This document shows, one piece after another, positions 16,742 to 26,341 of a stretch of 64,000 nt of DNA. The position numbers were made by a program, and so were the translations under genes. This DNA is from JAHFTY01 sp964584785 (GTDB taxonomy: Bacteria > Acidobacteriota > Terriglobia > 20CM-2-55-15). How positions within the stretch are numbered: position 1 is the first letter of the stretch; each line of letters starts with the position of its first letter. The notes under the pieces are model-generated. The model was not told the DNA's origin. It worked only from the letters and a program-made list of their open reading frames with translations, and did no database searches. Where the stretch lies: NCBI GenBank assembly GCA_964584785.1, contig CAZPBY010000023.1:28348-92347 (forward strand), in the 5' to 3' direction.

Positions 16742-19700
16742 TTGATGAGTCCGATCGAATTGAATTCTGGCGGTGGCATGGCCCCAAGCAGATCGAATTC
16801 AATGAATGCGCCGTGGCTGTCCATGGTGTTCGCCGCGTCACTCGGACTTTTGCTGGTCGTTGTTTTGTTTGCATACGCATCCGGTGATCGCGCGAACGCT
16901 TCAGCCGACGATTTAAAACGAACGATTCTGGTGCAGCGCGAGCTTGCCAACGCGTTGACGTTGCTCGTTGATGCCGAGACCGGCGAGCGCGGATTCATCG
17001 TCACCGGCGACGATCAATTCCTCGATCCTTACCAACGCGCGATAGCAGGTTTTCCGACGCGCATTCAGAGCATTCGCACGCTGACGTCCGACAACCCCCG
17101 ACAGTCGCAAAACCTCGAGAACCTCTCCCGGCTCGCGAACGAGGCGCTCGCGGATATGCGGGATACGATCGAACTTCGACGAGCCCGTGGCGCCGACGCC
17201 GCCAAGGCGAAGACTGCCGCCGGCCGCGGCAAGGGGATCATGGACCAGACTCGAGCGGTTCTTGCGACGATGAATGACGAGGAGAATCGCCGGTTCTTAG
17301 CGCGTGATGCCGAGGCGAACCTTGCGCAAAGCCGCTCGGTATTCCTGCTCGCGCTGGCCAGCGCGATGTCGTTGTTGACTGTGATCATTGCCTCAATTGT
17401 GATCATGACCCGCGTCGTTTCTCCGGCACGACGCGACGCCCTTGCGGCACCCGCCCGGAGTTCGATTCGATCGAAACGTTATTCGCTTTGCGCAGCCGTG
17501 CTGACGCTCCTGGCCGGATTGGCGTCGCTCGCCGGCGTGCTGCCGGGTGGTCCGGTCCGGGGCAACACAGCGATCGGTTTCGTGCTGGCGTCCGCTGCAC
17601 TTGCACTGTTGAACCCGGAAACAAGATCCCTCCGGACCGTCATCGGGCGTGTTCTCGGCGTGGTGGTCTTTGTGCTCGGTGTGTTCACGCTCCTGGAATA
17701 CCTTTTTCAGATAGACCCCGGCTTCGACCTGTTGCTGTATGCCACGCCCGCTGACGACCCAGCCAATCCTTTCCCCTCGCGCATGTCGCCCGCCACCGCT
17801 TTTTGTTTCACGTGTATCGGCTTTGCGCTGATCTCACTGGACGCCTGGAAAGAGAGCGCCGGGCGTCCTCCGGAGGCTGCTACCATCGGCGCAACGGTCG
17901 CCGCCTCTTTGGGTTTGATCGGTCATCTGTTTCAGGCGGAGTCGCTTTATCAAATCGGCGCTTACAGTTCGATGGGCGTGAACGCCGGATTAACGTTCCT
18001 GCTCCTTTGCTCCGGAATCTTTGCGGCGCGGCCCGACTTCGGCCTCACTTCCCTCGTTTCTCGCGACAGTCTCGGCTCGATGCTTGCGCGACGGTTGCTC
18101 GTGATGTCGGTTGTAGCTCCTGTCACGATCGGCTGGTTGCGCGTGAAGGGCGTTGAGGCCGGTCTGTACGATGAATCATTCGGCGTCGCGCTGTTCGTCA
18201 TGGCGATGATCACGGTTTTCGTTGTCCTGATTTGGTGGACGGCGAATTCGCTCGACCGGGCCGATATCGTCCGCAAGCGAGCGGAAGACGCCTTGCGCGA
18301 AAGCGAAGGGCGGCTGCGGCTGGCGCAGCAGGTGGCGCGGATCGGCACATTCGAGTGGAATATTCAAAGCGGCGTGAATCAATGGACACCGGAACTGGAA
18401 GCAATGTACGGCCTCCCGATCGGTGGATTCACCGGCACTTCAGAAGCGTGGCAAAGTTTGATTTTTCAGGAAGACCGCGCGCGAACCGCCCAGCGTATCG
18501 CGGAGGCCATGGATAGCGGACGTTTCAGCGGCGAATGGCGCGTCGTGTGGCCCGACGGTTCGGTCCATTGGCTCACCGGCATGGCGTGGTTATTCAAAGA
18601 TGACGCGGGCAACCCGCTACGTTTGCTCGGCGTGAATATCGATATCACCGAACGAAAACGCGCGGAAGAAAGCATCGCTGCCGATTTGCGCGCAATGAAT
18701 CTCTTGCATGATGTCGGAAGCCGGCTCGGTACCGAACAGAAGATCGACAGTTGTCTGGATGCCATCGTCGGCGCGGCCGTGGCGATCAGTGGAGCCAGCA
18801 AAGGCAACTTTCAATTGTTCGACCCCGCTTCAGGTGTTTTGAAACTTGCCGCGCAACGCGGGTTCAGTAAACAGTTCTGCGACTATTTCTCAACTGTCGA
18901 CGCTACTCACGGTTCGGCGTGTGGAGAGGCCATGCGATCGGCCGAACGGGTGATTGTCGAAGACATCACGAAGAGCAGCATTTTCTCCAGGGACTTTACG
19001 CTTCGAGTTTTGCTCGATGCGGATGTGCGCGCCGTGCAATCCACACCAGTCGTCAGCAGCTCGGGAAAGCTGCTCGGCATTCTTTCAACGCACTTCAAAG
19101 AACCGCATCGCGCCGGCGAACGAGAGCTGCGCCTCGTGGATCTACTGGCGCGGCAGGCAGCGAATTATCTCGAACGACAGCGATCGGACGAAGCTCTGCG
19201 TGAGGCGCATGAACAACTCGAGATACATGCCGCCAACCTCGACAGGCTTGTCGAGCGGCGAACGGCCCGATTGAATGAAATGATGACCGACCTCGAGGCC
19301 TTCTCATACAGCATCGTCCACGATATGCGCGCGCCTCTCCGAGCCATGCAGGGTTTTGCGGAATTGCTTCTGATGGAGAGCGAGCAGATCAGCTCTTCCG
19401 CGAACGGTTTCGCCCGGCGAATCAAAGCAAGCGCCAAGCGCATGGACCGTTTGATTCAGGATGGACTGAACTATAGCCGGATGATGCGTCAGGAATTGCC
19501 TTTAACGGCGATTGACGCCGCCGCTTGCCTGCGCGGCATCGTCGACACGTATCCCGGATTCCAGCGGCCGGATGCCGAAGTCGAAATCGAGGGTGAGTGG
19601 CCTCTTGTATTAGCCAACGAAGCTGCGCTGACTCAGTGCATGTCCGGTCTTGTCAGTAACGCGGTCAAGTTTGTCGCGCCGGGTGTCCGGCCGCACGTGA

Positions 19701-19984
19701 AGGTATGGGCAGAGGAGCGCAACGGGCAATCCACTCCGATGGTGCGGCTGTTTTTTAAAGACAACGGCATCGGCATCGAGAAATCGGTTCACGAGGAGAT
19801 ATTTCAAATATTTCAACGCCTCGACAAACAGTACGAAGGCACCGCCATCGGCCTCGCCGTCGTCAAAAAAGCTGCGGAACGGATGGGAGGCTCCGTCGGA
19901 GTCGAATCCGAACCCGGCAAAGGCAGCACGTTCTGGCTCGACCTGGCGAGCGCGACGAATCCGCACGGTAAGGGTCGAACTTGA
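16742..19984 (+). CDS. Multidomain sensor histidine kinase (CHASE3-membrane-PAS-GAF-HisKA-HATPase)
   Basis: 1080 residues. In order: one membrane helix (~22-44); a CHASE3-type sensor with VDAETGERGFIVTGDDQFLDPYQ; a second helix (~198-218); a polytopic region (~240-500); a PAS/PAC fold (~520-640, ending VNIDITERKRAEE); a GAF domain (~655-810); HisKA with FSYSIVHDMRAPLRAM (phospho-acceptor His ~859); and HATPase with N-box LVSNAVKF, DNGIGI and GTAIGLAVVKK. No receiver domain is fused. It senses an unknown signal and should autophosphorylate. The stop overlaps the TTG start of a Ser/Thr kinase, so the two kinases are made together. Start TTG 16742 or ATG 16745. Confidence 0.88.
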   Translation: MMSPIELNSGGGMAPSRSNSMNAPWLSMVFAASLGLLLVVVLFAYASGDRANASADDLKRTILVQRELANALTLLVDAETGERGFIVTGDDQFLDPYQRAIAGFPTRIQSIRTLTSDNPRQSQNLENLSRLANEALADMRDTIELRRARGADAAKAKTAAGRGKGIMDQTRAVLATMNDEENRRFLARDAEANLAQSRSVFLLALASAMSLLTVIIASIVIMTRVVSPARRDALAAPARSSIRSKRYSLCAAVLTLLAGLASLAGVLPGGPVRGNTAIGFVLASAALALLNPETRSLRTVIGRVLGVVVFVLGVFTLLEYLFQIDPGFDLLLYATPADDPANPFPSRMSPATAFCFTCIGFALISLDAWKESAGRPPEAATIGATVAASLGLIGHLFQAESLYQIGAYSSMGVNAGLTFLLLCSGIFAARPDFGLTSLVSRDSLGSMLARRLLVMSVVAPVTIGWLRVKGVEAGLYDESFGVALFVMAMITVFVVLIWWTANSLDRADIVRKRAEDALRESEGRLRLAQQVARIGTFEWNIQSGVNQWTPELEAMYGLPIGGFTGTSEAWQSLIFQEDRARTAQRIAEAMDSGRFSGEWRVVWPDGSVHWLTGMAWLFKDDAGNPLRLLGVNIDITERKRAEESIAADLRAMNLLHDVGSRLGTEQKIDSCLDAIVGAAVAISGASKGNFQLFDPASGVLKLAAQRGFSKQFCDYFSTVDATHGSACGEAMRSAERVIVEDITKSSIFSRDFTLRVLLDADVRAVQSTPVVSSSGKLLGILSTHFKEPHRAGERELRLVDLLARQAANYLERQRSDEALREAHEQLEIHAANLDRLVERRTARLNEMMTDLEAFSYSIVHDMRAPLRAMQGFAELLLMESEQISSSANGFARRIKASAKRMDRLIQDGLNYSRMMRQELPLTAIDAAACLRGIVDTYPGFQRPDAEVEIEGEWPLVLANEAALTQCMSGLVSNAVKFVAPGVRPHVKVWAEERNGQSTPMVRLFFKDNGIGIEKSVHEEIFQIFQRLDKQYEGTAIGLAVVKKAAERMGGSVGVESEPGKGSTFWLDLASATNPHGKGRT

Positions 19985-22587
19985 GTAAAGAGGCCGGCGC
20001 GCGAATCGGTCCTTATGAAATTCTTTCCTTCATTGGGAAAGGTGCGATGGGCGAAGTCTATCGTGCAAAAGACGCGCGGTTAGGCCGAAACGTCGCGATC
20101 AAGTTCCTGCCCAGGGCTTTCGTTACTGATCTCGATCGCCTCCGCCGATTCGAGCAGGAGGCGCGCGCCGCGGGAATGCTCAACCATCCCAACATTCTCG
20201 CGATCTTCGACACCGGTTCTCATGACGGTGCGCCGTATGTTGTTTCGGAGTTGCTTGAAGGCGAAACGCTCGGCGAACGCCTGGTCGCGGGACCATTACC
20301 CTTGCGAAAGGCCGAAGATTACGCCATTCAGCTCGCCAATGGCCTCACGGCCGCCCACGACAAGGGGATCGTTCATCGTGACCTGAAACCGGACAACCTT
20401 TTCTTAACGAAGGAGGGCCGTCTGAAAATTCTGGACTTCGGCCTGGCGAAACTCGTCGAGGAAGGCGACGCCGCGCTCTCCCAGACCGTCGCTCCAACCG
20501 TCGCCGCGAGGACTGAGCCGGGCGTGATGCTGGGCACCGTCGGCTACATGTCTCCCGAGCAGGCCTACGGTCTTCCCGCAGATCACCGTGCGGACATCTT
20601 CAGCTTCGGGGTCATCTTCTTTGAGATGTTGACCGGACAGCAGCCCTTTCGCCGAGGTTCGCCTTTGGATACGCTGCACGCGATCACAAAAGAGGACATT
20701 TCGGACATTACACAGGTGAAGCCGGAGATTCCGCGGTATGTCGGTCAGATCATCGGTCGTTGCGTCGCGAAAGATCCCGGAGATCGTTTTCAGTCGGCTC
20801 GCGATCTGGCATTCTCTCTCGAAGCGCTCGGCGCGGCCGCGTTGCCCGCCGCGACTCAAAATACTTCTGCTCCAATTTCGGTTTTAGAGCGCCGCTCTCC
20901 GATAGAAGGCAAGTGGATCGCGGTTGCCGCGGCGGCCGTACTCGTTTTGGCCATCGCCGGCATCGTTGCGGCCCGGCGGTCCCTCAACACAACCTCCCAG
21001 CCCGAACTGCAGAGACTCACGTTTCGACAGGGCACCGTCTGGTCGGCGAGGTTTGCTCAGGAGGGGCGAACCGTTGTGTACAGCGCTGCATGGGAACGAA
21101 AGCCCGTCGAAATGTTTTCCACAAATCCGGGCAGCGCGGAATCGCGTCCGCTCGGATTCTCAGGTGCGGACATCCTGGCACTCTCTACGACGAACGAAAT
21201 GGCGATGCTGATGAAGGATGGTTCGAATCTCGACTGGGGCTGGCGCTGGGGAACACTCGCGAGAGTTCCTTTCGCCGGCGGGGCGCCGCGCGAAGTGCTG
21301 AAAGAAGTTCAGCTCGCGGATTGGACGAACGACGGTTCCGGCCTGGTCATCGTCCGTATGGTCGATGGCCGTACGCGTGTGGAGTCGAAAGACGGCAAAG
21401 TCTTGTACGAAACCTTGAATCGGATCGGGGCGCTGAAGGTCTCGCCTGCAGGCGATTTGGTTGGCTTCGCGGAGAGGCCTTCCGGATTGGGTGGGACGTG
21501 GTCCATAGGTACGGTGGACGCAAACGGAACGAGACGCATTCTTTCAAGCGGCTGGCCCGGAGAATTCGCCGATCTGGTCTGGTCGGGAAACGAACTCTGG
21601 TTCGATACGCAACAGGTCGGCGACGGCCTTCTCCATGCCGTCACGCTTTCCGGCCGGCATCGCGTGCTGGCGCGATTGGCGGCACCTTTGCGTCTGTTCG
21701 ACGTGGCGCGCGACGGCCGCGCTCTTGTGGGCCGGGCTCACTGGCGAAGCGGCGTCATGGGACTTCCACCCTACGAGTCGAGAGAGCGCGATCTGTCATG
21801 GCTTGATGCCTCCGAGTTGGACGACATTTCTTCCGACGGTGGTCAACTGTTGATCACGGAATTCGGCGAGGGAGGTGGAATCGACCGCTGGAGCGTTTAC
21901 GTCCGAAAAACAGACGATTCGCCCGCGGTCCGCTTAGGGGATGGCCAGGCCTTCACCTTTTCTCCGGATGGGTCTCGAGCACTCGCGCTTCGCCGCACAT
22001 CACCGCCGCAGCTCACTCTGTGGCCGACCGGGGCCGGTGAACCTATCACGCTGCGTAACGAGAACATCACGGACTACTATTGGGGCGACTGGCTTCCCGA
22101 CGGCAAAAGGATCGTTTTCAGCGGCGCCGAGCAAGGCCGCCCTGCGCGTTGCTACATACAGAATATCGAGTCGGGTCAAACGAAGGCGATTACGCCCGAG
22201 GGCACAACGTTCCGCGTCGGACAACAAGCTGTCTCACCGGCGGGCGACTCGGTCGTGGCGACCGATCTCAAAGGCAAGGTTTCGCTTTATCCGATCTCCG
22301 GCGGAGAACCTCGCGCGATTCCAGGCTTGGAGCCGGGCGACGTGCCGATCCGCTGGAGTATCGACGAACGCAGCCTGTTTGTGCTGCGAAAGACGGACTC
22401 GGTACCTAAGGTTTACAGCGTCGATTTGGCGACGGGGCGCAACGCGCTCTGGAAAGAAATCATGCCGGCCGACCCAACGGGAATCATCGGTATCTGGGGC
22501 GTGCAGATCGCGCCTGACGACAAATCCTATTACTACTCCTATATGCGGAATCTGAACGACCTCTATATCGTTACCGGCTTGAAGTGA
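19981..22587 (+). CDS. Ser/Thr protein kinase with transmembrane helix and extracytoplasmic beta-propeller
   Basis: 868 residues. Hanks-type kinase domain (~12-275) with P-loop GKGAMGEVY, VAIKFL, catalytic HRDLKPDN (Asp134), DFGLAK and GTVGYMSPEQ; all key residues are present. A single helix (~311-330) leads to a TolB/WD40-like propeller (~350-868), expected in the periplasm as sensor or scaffold. This architecture is common in Acidobacteriota. The TTG start overlaps the histidine kinase stop (TTGA), linking two phosphosignalling types in one transcript; no response regulator is present in the window. Confidence 0.9.
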   Translation: MSKEAGARIGPYEILSFIGKGAMGEVYRAKDARLGRNVAIKFLPRAFVTDLDRLRRFEQEARAAGMLNHPNILAIFDTGSHDGAPYVVSELLEGETLGERLVAGPLPLRKAEDYAIQLANGLTAAHDKGIVHRDLKPDNLFLTKEGRLKILDFGLAKLVEEGDAALSQTVAPTVAARTEPGVMLGTVGYMSPEQAYGLPADHRADIFSFGVIFFEMLTGQQPFRRGSPLDTLHAITKEDISDITQVKPEIPRYVGQIIGRCVAKDPGDRFQSARDLAFSLEALGAAALPAATQNTSAPISVLERRSPIEGKWIAVAAAAVLVLAIAGIVAARRSLNTTSQPELQRLTFRQGTVWSARFAQEGRTVVYSAAWERKPVEMFSTNPGSAESRPLGFSGADILALSTTNEMAMLMKDGSNLDWGWRWGTLARVPFAGGAPREVLKEVQLADWTNDGSGLVIVRMVDGRTRVESKDGKVLYETLNRIGALKVSPAGDLVGFAERPSGLGGTWSIGTVDANGTRRILSSGWPGEFADLVWSGNELWFDTQQVGDGLLHAVTLSGRHRVLARLAAPLRLFDVARDGRALVGRAHWRSGVMGLPPYESRERDLSWLDASELDDISSDGGQLLITEFGEGGGIDRWSVYVRKTDDSPAVRLGDGQAFTFSPDGSRALALRRTSPPQLTLWPTGAGEPITLRNENITDYYWGDWLPDGKRIVFSGAEQGRPARCYIQNIESGQTKAITPEGTTFRVGQQAVSPAGDSVVATDLKGKVSLYPISGGEPRAIPGLEPGDVPIRWSIDERSLFVLRKTDSVPKVYSVDLATGRNALWKEIMPADPTGIIGIWGVQIAPDDKSYYYSYMRNLNDLYIVTGLK

Positions 22588-22597
22588 TCGAAGTCCG

Positions 22598-23317
22598 TTA
22601 ACGCCGGCCGCCAGGATAGAAAAACGATGACTCCGGCGCGGGCGGGTACTTCTGGCCATACTTGTTGTTGTGGGACTGCGCCACGTAGCCATCCTCTGAG
22701 ACACGGATTTCACCAATGTTCAGACCTTGATTGGAGACAGTCACGTCGCGCTCCAGTTCCTGCAGCTTCCGGGCGACGCTGCGTTCATGCCACACATGCA
22801 GCCGATAATTGCCGGCCGGCGCATTGATCTCAAACCGTCCGTCTCGTCCGGTCAGCGCAAAATATGACGTCGGCACAACAGCCACGATTCCGCTCATTGA
22901 TTCGTGAATATTGCAGAAGATGTAAGCGATGCCGGGCCGCCGGAAGACCACGCGCTTCGACGTTTGCGGCGCGTAGAGTTGCAGATCGAAAACCTGACCG
23001 CCGTAGTTGGAAAACACGTTGTGGAAAATCGGGTCACCGTTGGGAAAATCCACGGCGGTGCCGCTCTGCACAGCGAGTATATGCGGTTGGAAGGTCTGAT
23101 TCTTCTGCACCATCTTCAAAGGTGCCGGAGTCGAAGCGCCGCTGTCCGGAGTCGCGGATCCGGCAGGTTCCAGCCATACCACGATGCCCGAGTTGTCAGC
23201 GGCCTTCCCCTTCGCAGCCGGAGTGATGATCGCACGTCCTGTCACGGCAGCTGCGCGAAGGGCATCAGCAAACGTAAGAATGAGTATCAGACCAATAGCC
23301 GTTCGGAGAGTTCTCAC
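22598..23317 (-). CDS. Secreted cupredoxin-like (plastocyanin-fold) protein
   Basis: 239 residues with signal peptide (to ~Ala23). The cupredoxin region (~75-150) ends in FCNIHESMSGIV and includes FPNGDPIFHNVFS: His99, Cys135, His138 and Met141 form a type-1 copper ligand set. The C-terminal half (FALTGRDGRFEINAPAGNYRLHVWHE) resembles a carboxypeptidase-regulatory-like beta-sandwich. Probably a periplasmic electron-transfer or copper-binding protein. GTG start follows GGAGATCAACGAC. It is 13 bp downstream of the porin gene and co-oriented, so both likely act in one envelope process. Proteins of this shape are often labelled methylamine-utilisation-like without proof. Confidence 0.75.
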   Translation of the reverse strand: MRTLRTAIGLILILTFADALRAAAVTGRAIITPAAKGKAADNSGIVVWLEPAGSATPDSGASTPAPLKMVQKNQTFQPHILAVQSGTAVDFPNGDPIFHNVFSNYGGQVFDLQLYAPQTSKRVVFRRPGIAYIFCNIHESMSGIVAVVPTSYFALTGRDGRFEINAPAGNYRLHVWHERSVARKLQELERDVTVSNQGLNIGEIRVSEDGYVAQSHNNKYGQKYPPAPESSFFYPGGRR

Positions 23318-23330
23318 GTCGTTGATCTCC

Positions 23331-24725
23331 TCAGAACAGGTATGCGACGTAAAGATCGTAATGGTTATTGCGCCGCTTCAATCCATCAATGTACCAGCTT
23401 CGCACTTGCGCCGCTTCGATTCCAGTCACGACATTAGGCGCCACGCGATAAAAGAAATTCGCACCGGTCGCAATGTTCTTGAAGCGAATGCTCTGCGCCA
23501 ACAGGTCACGATCACCCGTATGGTGTTGCCCATTGAATGCGTTGAAGCTCAACCGCGGCGTCGCAATCCACGTGAGCTGTGCCCATCCGCCTTTTCCGTG
23601 CACTGGAACCACTCGCGTCTCGCCAGGGCGTGACGACAGGATGACAAAGCTCGGAAGGCTGTTCGTTCCACCGTGTTTGGCGAGATTCTTACCATTGAAA
23701 GCCGCGCCGGTGAATTCCAGCCGCCGCGCTGGATTCACGAACCAGTCGACCTGAGACACGGTTGCAGGGACCGAGGAGCCCGCAACATGGGTCTTGCTCG
23801 TATGGAATCCATGTCCGATCTCGATGCGACGAAACTCGTCGAAACGGTGAGTGATCCGCAGATTGCTTTCGAACGCCGGCCGCCTCGGTTCAGCTGTGAA
23901 TTGTGCCGGGATGGCTCCGAGATCCTCGCGTGTTTGTGCGACTCCGACCTGAGCCCGCAATTCCTGCGCGGAGCCCAGTTTCAGGCGCTGCTCAAACCGC
24001 ACCTGCTGCCGCCACATCCACAGATTGCCGGCCGAGGTCAGAGGCGATGTGCTGAGCCGGGCAAGCGAGTTAGGTTGGCGAGGCGAAAAAATCGGAGTCT
24101 CCTGGCCCACGAGAATCGAGCGCGTTTTCCACTCGCCTTCGATCGATGCGGTTCTTAGCCGCAACTGCGTGTTCAAAGGAGTGCCGTCGCCCGACGACAG
24201 ATCCATCAGAAACGACCCTTTGAAACGGCCTCCAAACACGGCGTCCGGCGATTGGAACTCGAGTCCGAAGACGCTTTGCGCCAACGTCGCACCGGAGCGG
24301 GCGCGATCGGGAGTTCGAGCGGCTGTCGGCGGATAATCCATCGTTCCGCCGTATCGGCCGTTCGCGAAAGCGTTGAAGAGAACCATACCGGTTAGCCTCA
24401 GCGGAGCCCGTTGGGTTCCTTGAACTTTGATCTGGTCCTGCTCGATAAGCCGGCCGGCCTGGATGCGAACCTGCTCTTCCAGGTCGTCGACTCGATCGGC
24501 AGCGGGTGCCACCGCTTCGGTCGCTGCAGACGATGGTTTGATGCTTTCCATGTTCGCTCGCAAGACTCGAATTTCCTCGCGAAGGTCTGCATTCTGTTTT
24601 TCCAATTGATCGAGCCGCTGCGCGATGATCTCCAGGGACACACTGCCGGCGCTATTCTGAGCCTGCGCGGCCGGAAGCCAGATCAGAGCCGAGACACACA
24701 AAGCGAGATTGCGAAGGTTACGCAT
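23331..24725 (-). CDS. Outer-membrane porin-like beta-barrel protein with N-terminal coiled coil
   Basis: 464 residues from ATG 24725, chosen because GAGGAAA lies 6 nt upstream and the protein then opens with a clean signal peptide (MRNLRNLALCVSALIWLPAAQA); a longer frame extends to 24782. Residues ~30-90 form a heptad coiled coil (IIAQRLDQLEKQNADLREEI); the rest is alternating, Gly/aromatic-rich beta strands ending in a C-terminal Phe (YLF), the outer-membrane sorting signal. Resembles DcaP/OprP-like porins. It pairs with the cupredoxin gene downstream. Transported solute unknown. Confidence 0.8.
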   Translation of the reverse strand: MRNLRNLALCVSALIWLPAAQAQNSAGSVSLEIIAQRLDQLEKQNADLREEIRVLRANMESIKPSSAATEAVAPAADRVDDLEEQVRIQAGRLIEQDQIKVQGTQRAPLRLTGMVLFNAFANGRYGGTMDYPPTAARTPDRARSGATLAQSVFGLEFQSPDAVFGGRFKGSFLMDLSSGDGTPLNTQLRLRTASIEGEWKTRSILVGQETPIFSPRQPNSLARLSTSPLTSAGNLWMWRQQVRFEQRLKLGSAQELRAQVGVAQTREDLGAIPAQFTAEPRRPAFESNLRITHRFDEFRRIEIGHGFHTSKTHVAGSSVPATVSQVDWFVNPARRLEFTGAAFNGKNLAKHGGTNSLPSFVILSSRPGETRVVPVHGKGGWAQLTWIATPRLSFNAFNGQHHTGDRDLLAQSIRFKNIATGANFFYRVAPNVVTGIEAAQVRSWYIDGLKRRNNHYDLYVAYLF

Positions 24726-24861
24726 AGATTTCCTCATAACCATGAGTTTGGGAGCGTGAGCGTTGAATCTCAAGACCCGCATCCTATCCTTTTTGAACGT
24801 TAATCGTATTCCTGATCACGAATTGATCGTCAGCAGGGAACGGGTGGAGTAAGTTAGGACG

Positions 24862-26334
24862 ATGGTGAAAGCGTTTGACCTCGTCGTCCGGAACGGACTT
24901 GCGACAACGTCAACCGACCAGGTGCGCTGCGACATCGGTATTTCGAATGGAATCATTACCGCGCTCGGGCAGTCGCTTCCGGTTGCTGCCCGGGAAATCG
25001 ACGCCCGGGGGAAACTCGTTTTACCCGGAGGCGTCGACAGTCACTGCCATATCGAGCAGATGTCATCACTCGGCATCATGAACGCCGACGATTTCTATTC
25101 GGGAACAGTTTCGGCTGCATTTGGCGGCACCACGACGGTGATTCCGTTTGCAGCGCAGCATCGCGGCCAGTCGTTAAAGAAGGTCGTCGAGGAATATCAT
25201 GAACGTGCGACGCCTAAGGCCGTCATCGATTACGCGTTTCACATGATCATCTCCGACCCAACTGCGTCCGTGATGACGGACGAACTGCCGGATTTGATCG
25301 AACGAGGATACAAATCATTCAAGGTCTTTATGACCTACGACCTTTTGAAACTCGACGACTATCAGATTCTCGATGTCCTCGCGGTTGCCCGGAAACGCGG
25401 CGCGCTCACGATGGTTCACGCGGAGAATCACGACATGATGCGATGGCTCGCCGACCGTTTGCTCGATCGAGGCCATCGTGCGCCGAAGTTTCACGCGGTG
25501 AGTCACTCGATCCTCGCTGAGGCTGAAGCGACGTCTCGTGTGATTCGCCTCGCCGAACTCCTCGACGTCCCCATTTTCATTGTGCACGTTTCGGCGCCCG
25601 AGGCCATGGACGCGATCCGCGACGCGCAGTCACGCGGGGCGAAGGTTTATGCCGAAACATGCCCCCAGTATTTGTTTTTGACGGCGGATGACCTCGACCT
25701 GGAAGGCATGGATGGCACGAAGTTCTGCTGCAGTCCGCCGCCGCGCGATAAACCGTCCCAGGAGGCCATGTGGCGTGGAATCGACGGCGGAACATTCCAG
25801 ATTGTCTCATCGGATCATGCTCCATTCCGCTTCGACAAGACCGGGAAGTTAATTCATGGCATCGACGCGCCATTTAAGAAAATTCCGAACGGGATTCCTG
25901 GTCTTGAAGTGCGCATGCCTTTGATGTTTTCGGAGGGCGTGCAGCGCGGTCGCATCAACATTCATCGCTTCGTCGACCTGACGTCGACGCAGCCGGCGAA
26001 ACTGTTCGGACTGTTTCCGAGGAAAGGCACAATCGCTGTCGGTTCCGACGCCGACCTGGCAATCTGGGATTCGAGGCGGGAAGTCATCATCCGCTCGGAT
26101 CTACTGCACGACAACGCCGGCTACACTCCATACGAAGGCCGCCATATCTCGGGCTGGCCGATGACCGTCATCAGCCGCGGCCGCGTCGTTGTTCACGAAA
26201 ACAAACTTCAATTGGAACGCGGTAGTGGAAAATTCATCGAGAGAACATCGTTGGACTCCGCCAAGCCCGCGGGACGTCCTTCACACACGGCGCAGCTTGC
26301 TCGACGATTTGGAGCAGGTGACGACGTCATATAG
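24862..26334 (+). CDS. hyuA: D-hydantoinase / dihydropyrimidinase
   Basis: 490 residues of the cyclic-amidohydrolase family: metal ligands in GVDSHCHIEQ (His61, His63), carbamylated Lys154 in KSFKVFMTYD, HAENHDM, IVHVSAPEAM and SSDHAPF. It opens the ring of 5-substituted hydantoins (or dihydropyrimidines) to N-carbamoyl amino acids. The D-carbamoylase gene starts 7 bp downstream, which favours the D-hydantoinase role. A TAAGTT hexamer ends 6 nt before ATG 24862 and AGGA lies between, so both a leaderless and a Shine-Dalgarno start are conceivable. Symbols hyuA/hydA/dht are used inconsistently for this enzyme. Confidence 0.88.
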   Translation: MVKAFDLVVRNGLATTSTDQVRCDIGISNGIITALGQSLPVAAREIDARGKLVLPGGVDSHCHIEQMSSLGIMNADDFYSGTVSAAFGGTTTVIPFAAQHRGQSLKKVVEEYHERATPKAVIDYAFHMIISDPTASVMTDELPDLIERGYKSFKVFMTYDLLKLDDYQILDVLAVARKRGALTMVHAENHDMMRWLADRLLDRGHRAPKFHAVSHSILAEAEATSRVIRLAELLDVPIFIVHVSAPEAMDAIRDAQSRGAKVYAETCPQYLFLTADDLDLEGMDGTKFCCSPPPRDKPSQEAMWRGIDGGTFQIVSSDHAPFRFDKTGKLIHGIDAPFKKIPNGIPGLEVRMPLMFSEGVQRGRINIHRFVDLTSTQPAKLFGLFPRKGTIAVGSDADLAIWDSRREVIIRSDLLHDNAGYTPYEGRHISGWPMTVISRGRVVVHENKLQLERGSGKFIERTSLDSAKPAGRPSHTAQLARRFGAGDDVI

Positions 26335-26341
26335 GCGGACT

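Noticed and set aside
24862..26334. Hydantoinase as a pyrimidine-degradation dihydropyrimidinase
   Set aside because: Cannot be excluded on sequence, but the adjacent D-carbamoylase with the full triad makes the hydantoin route the better reading.
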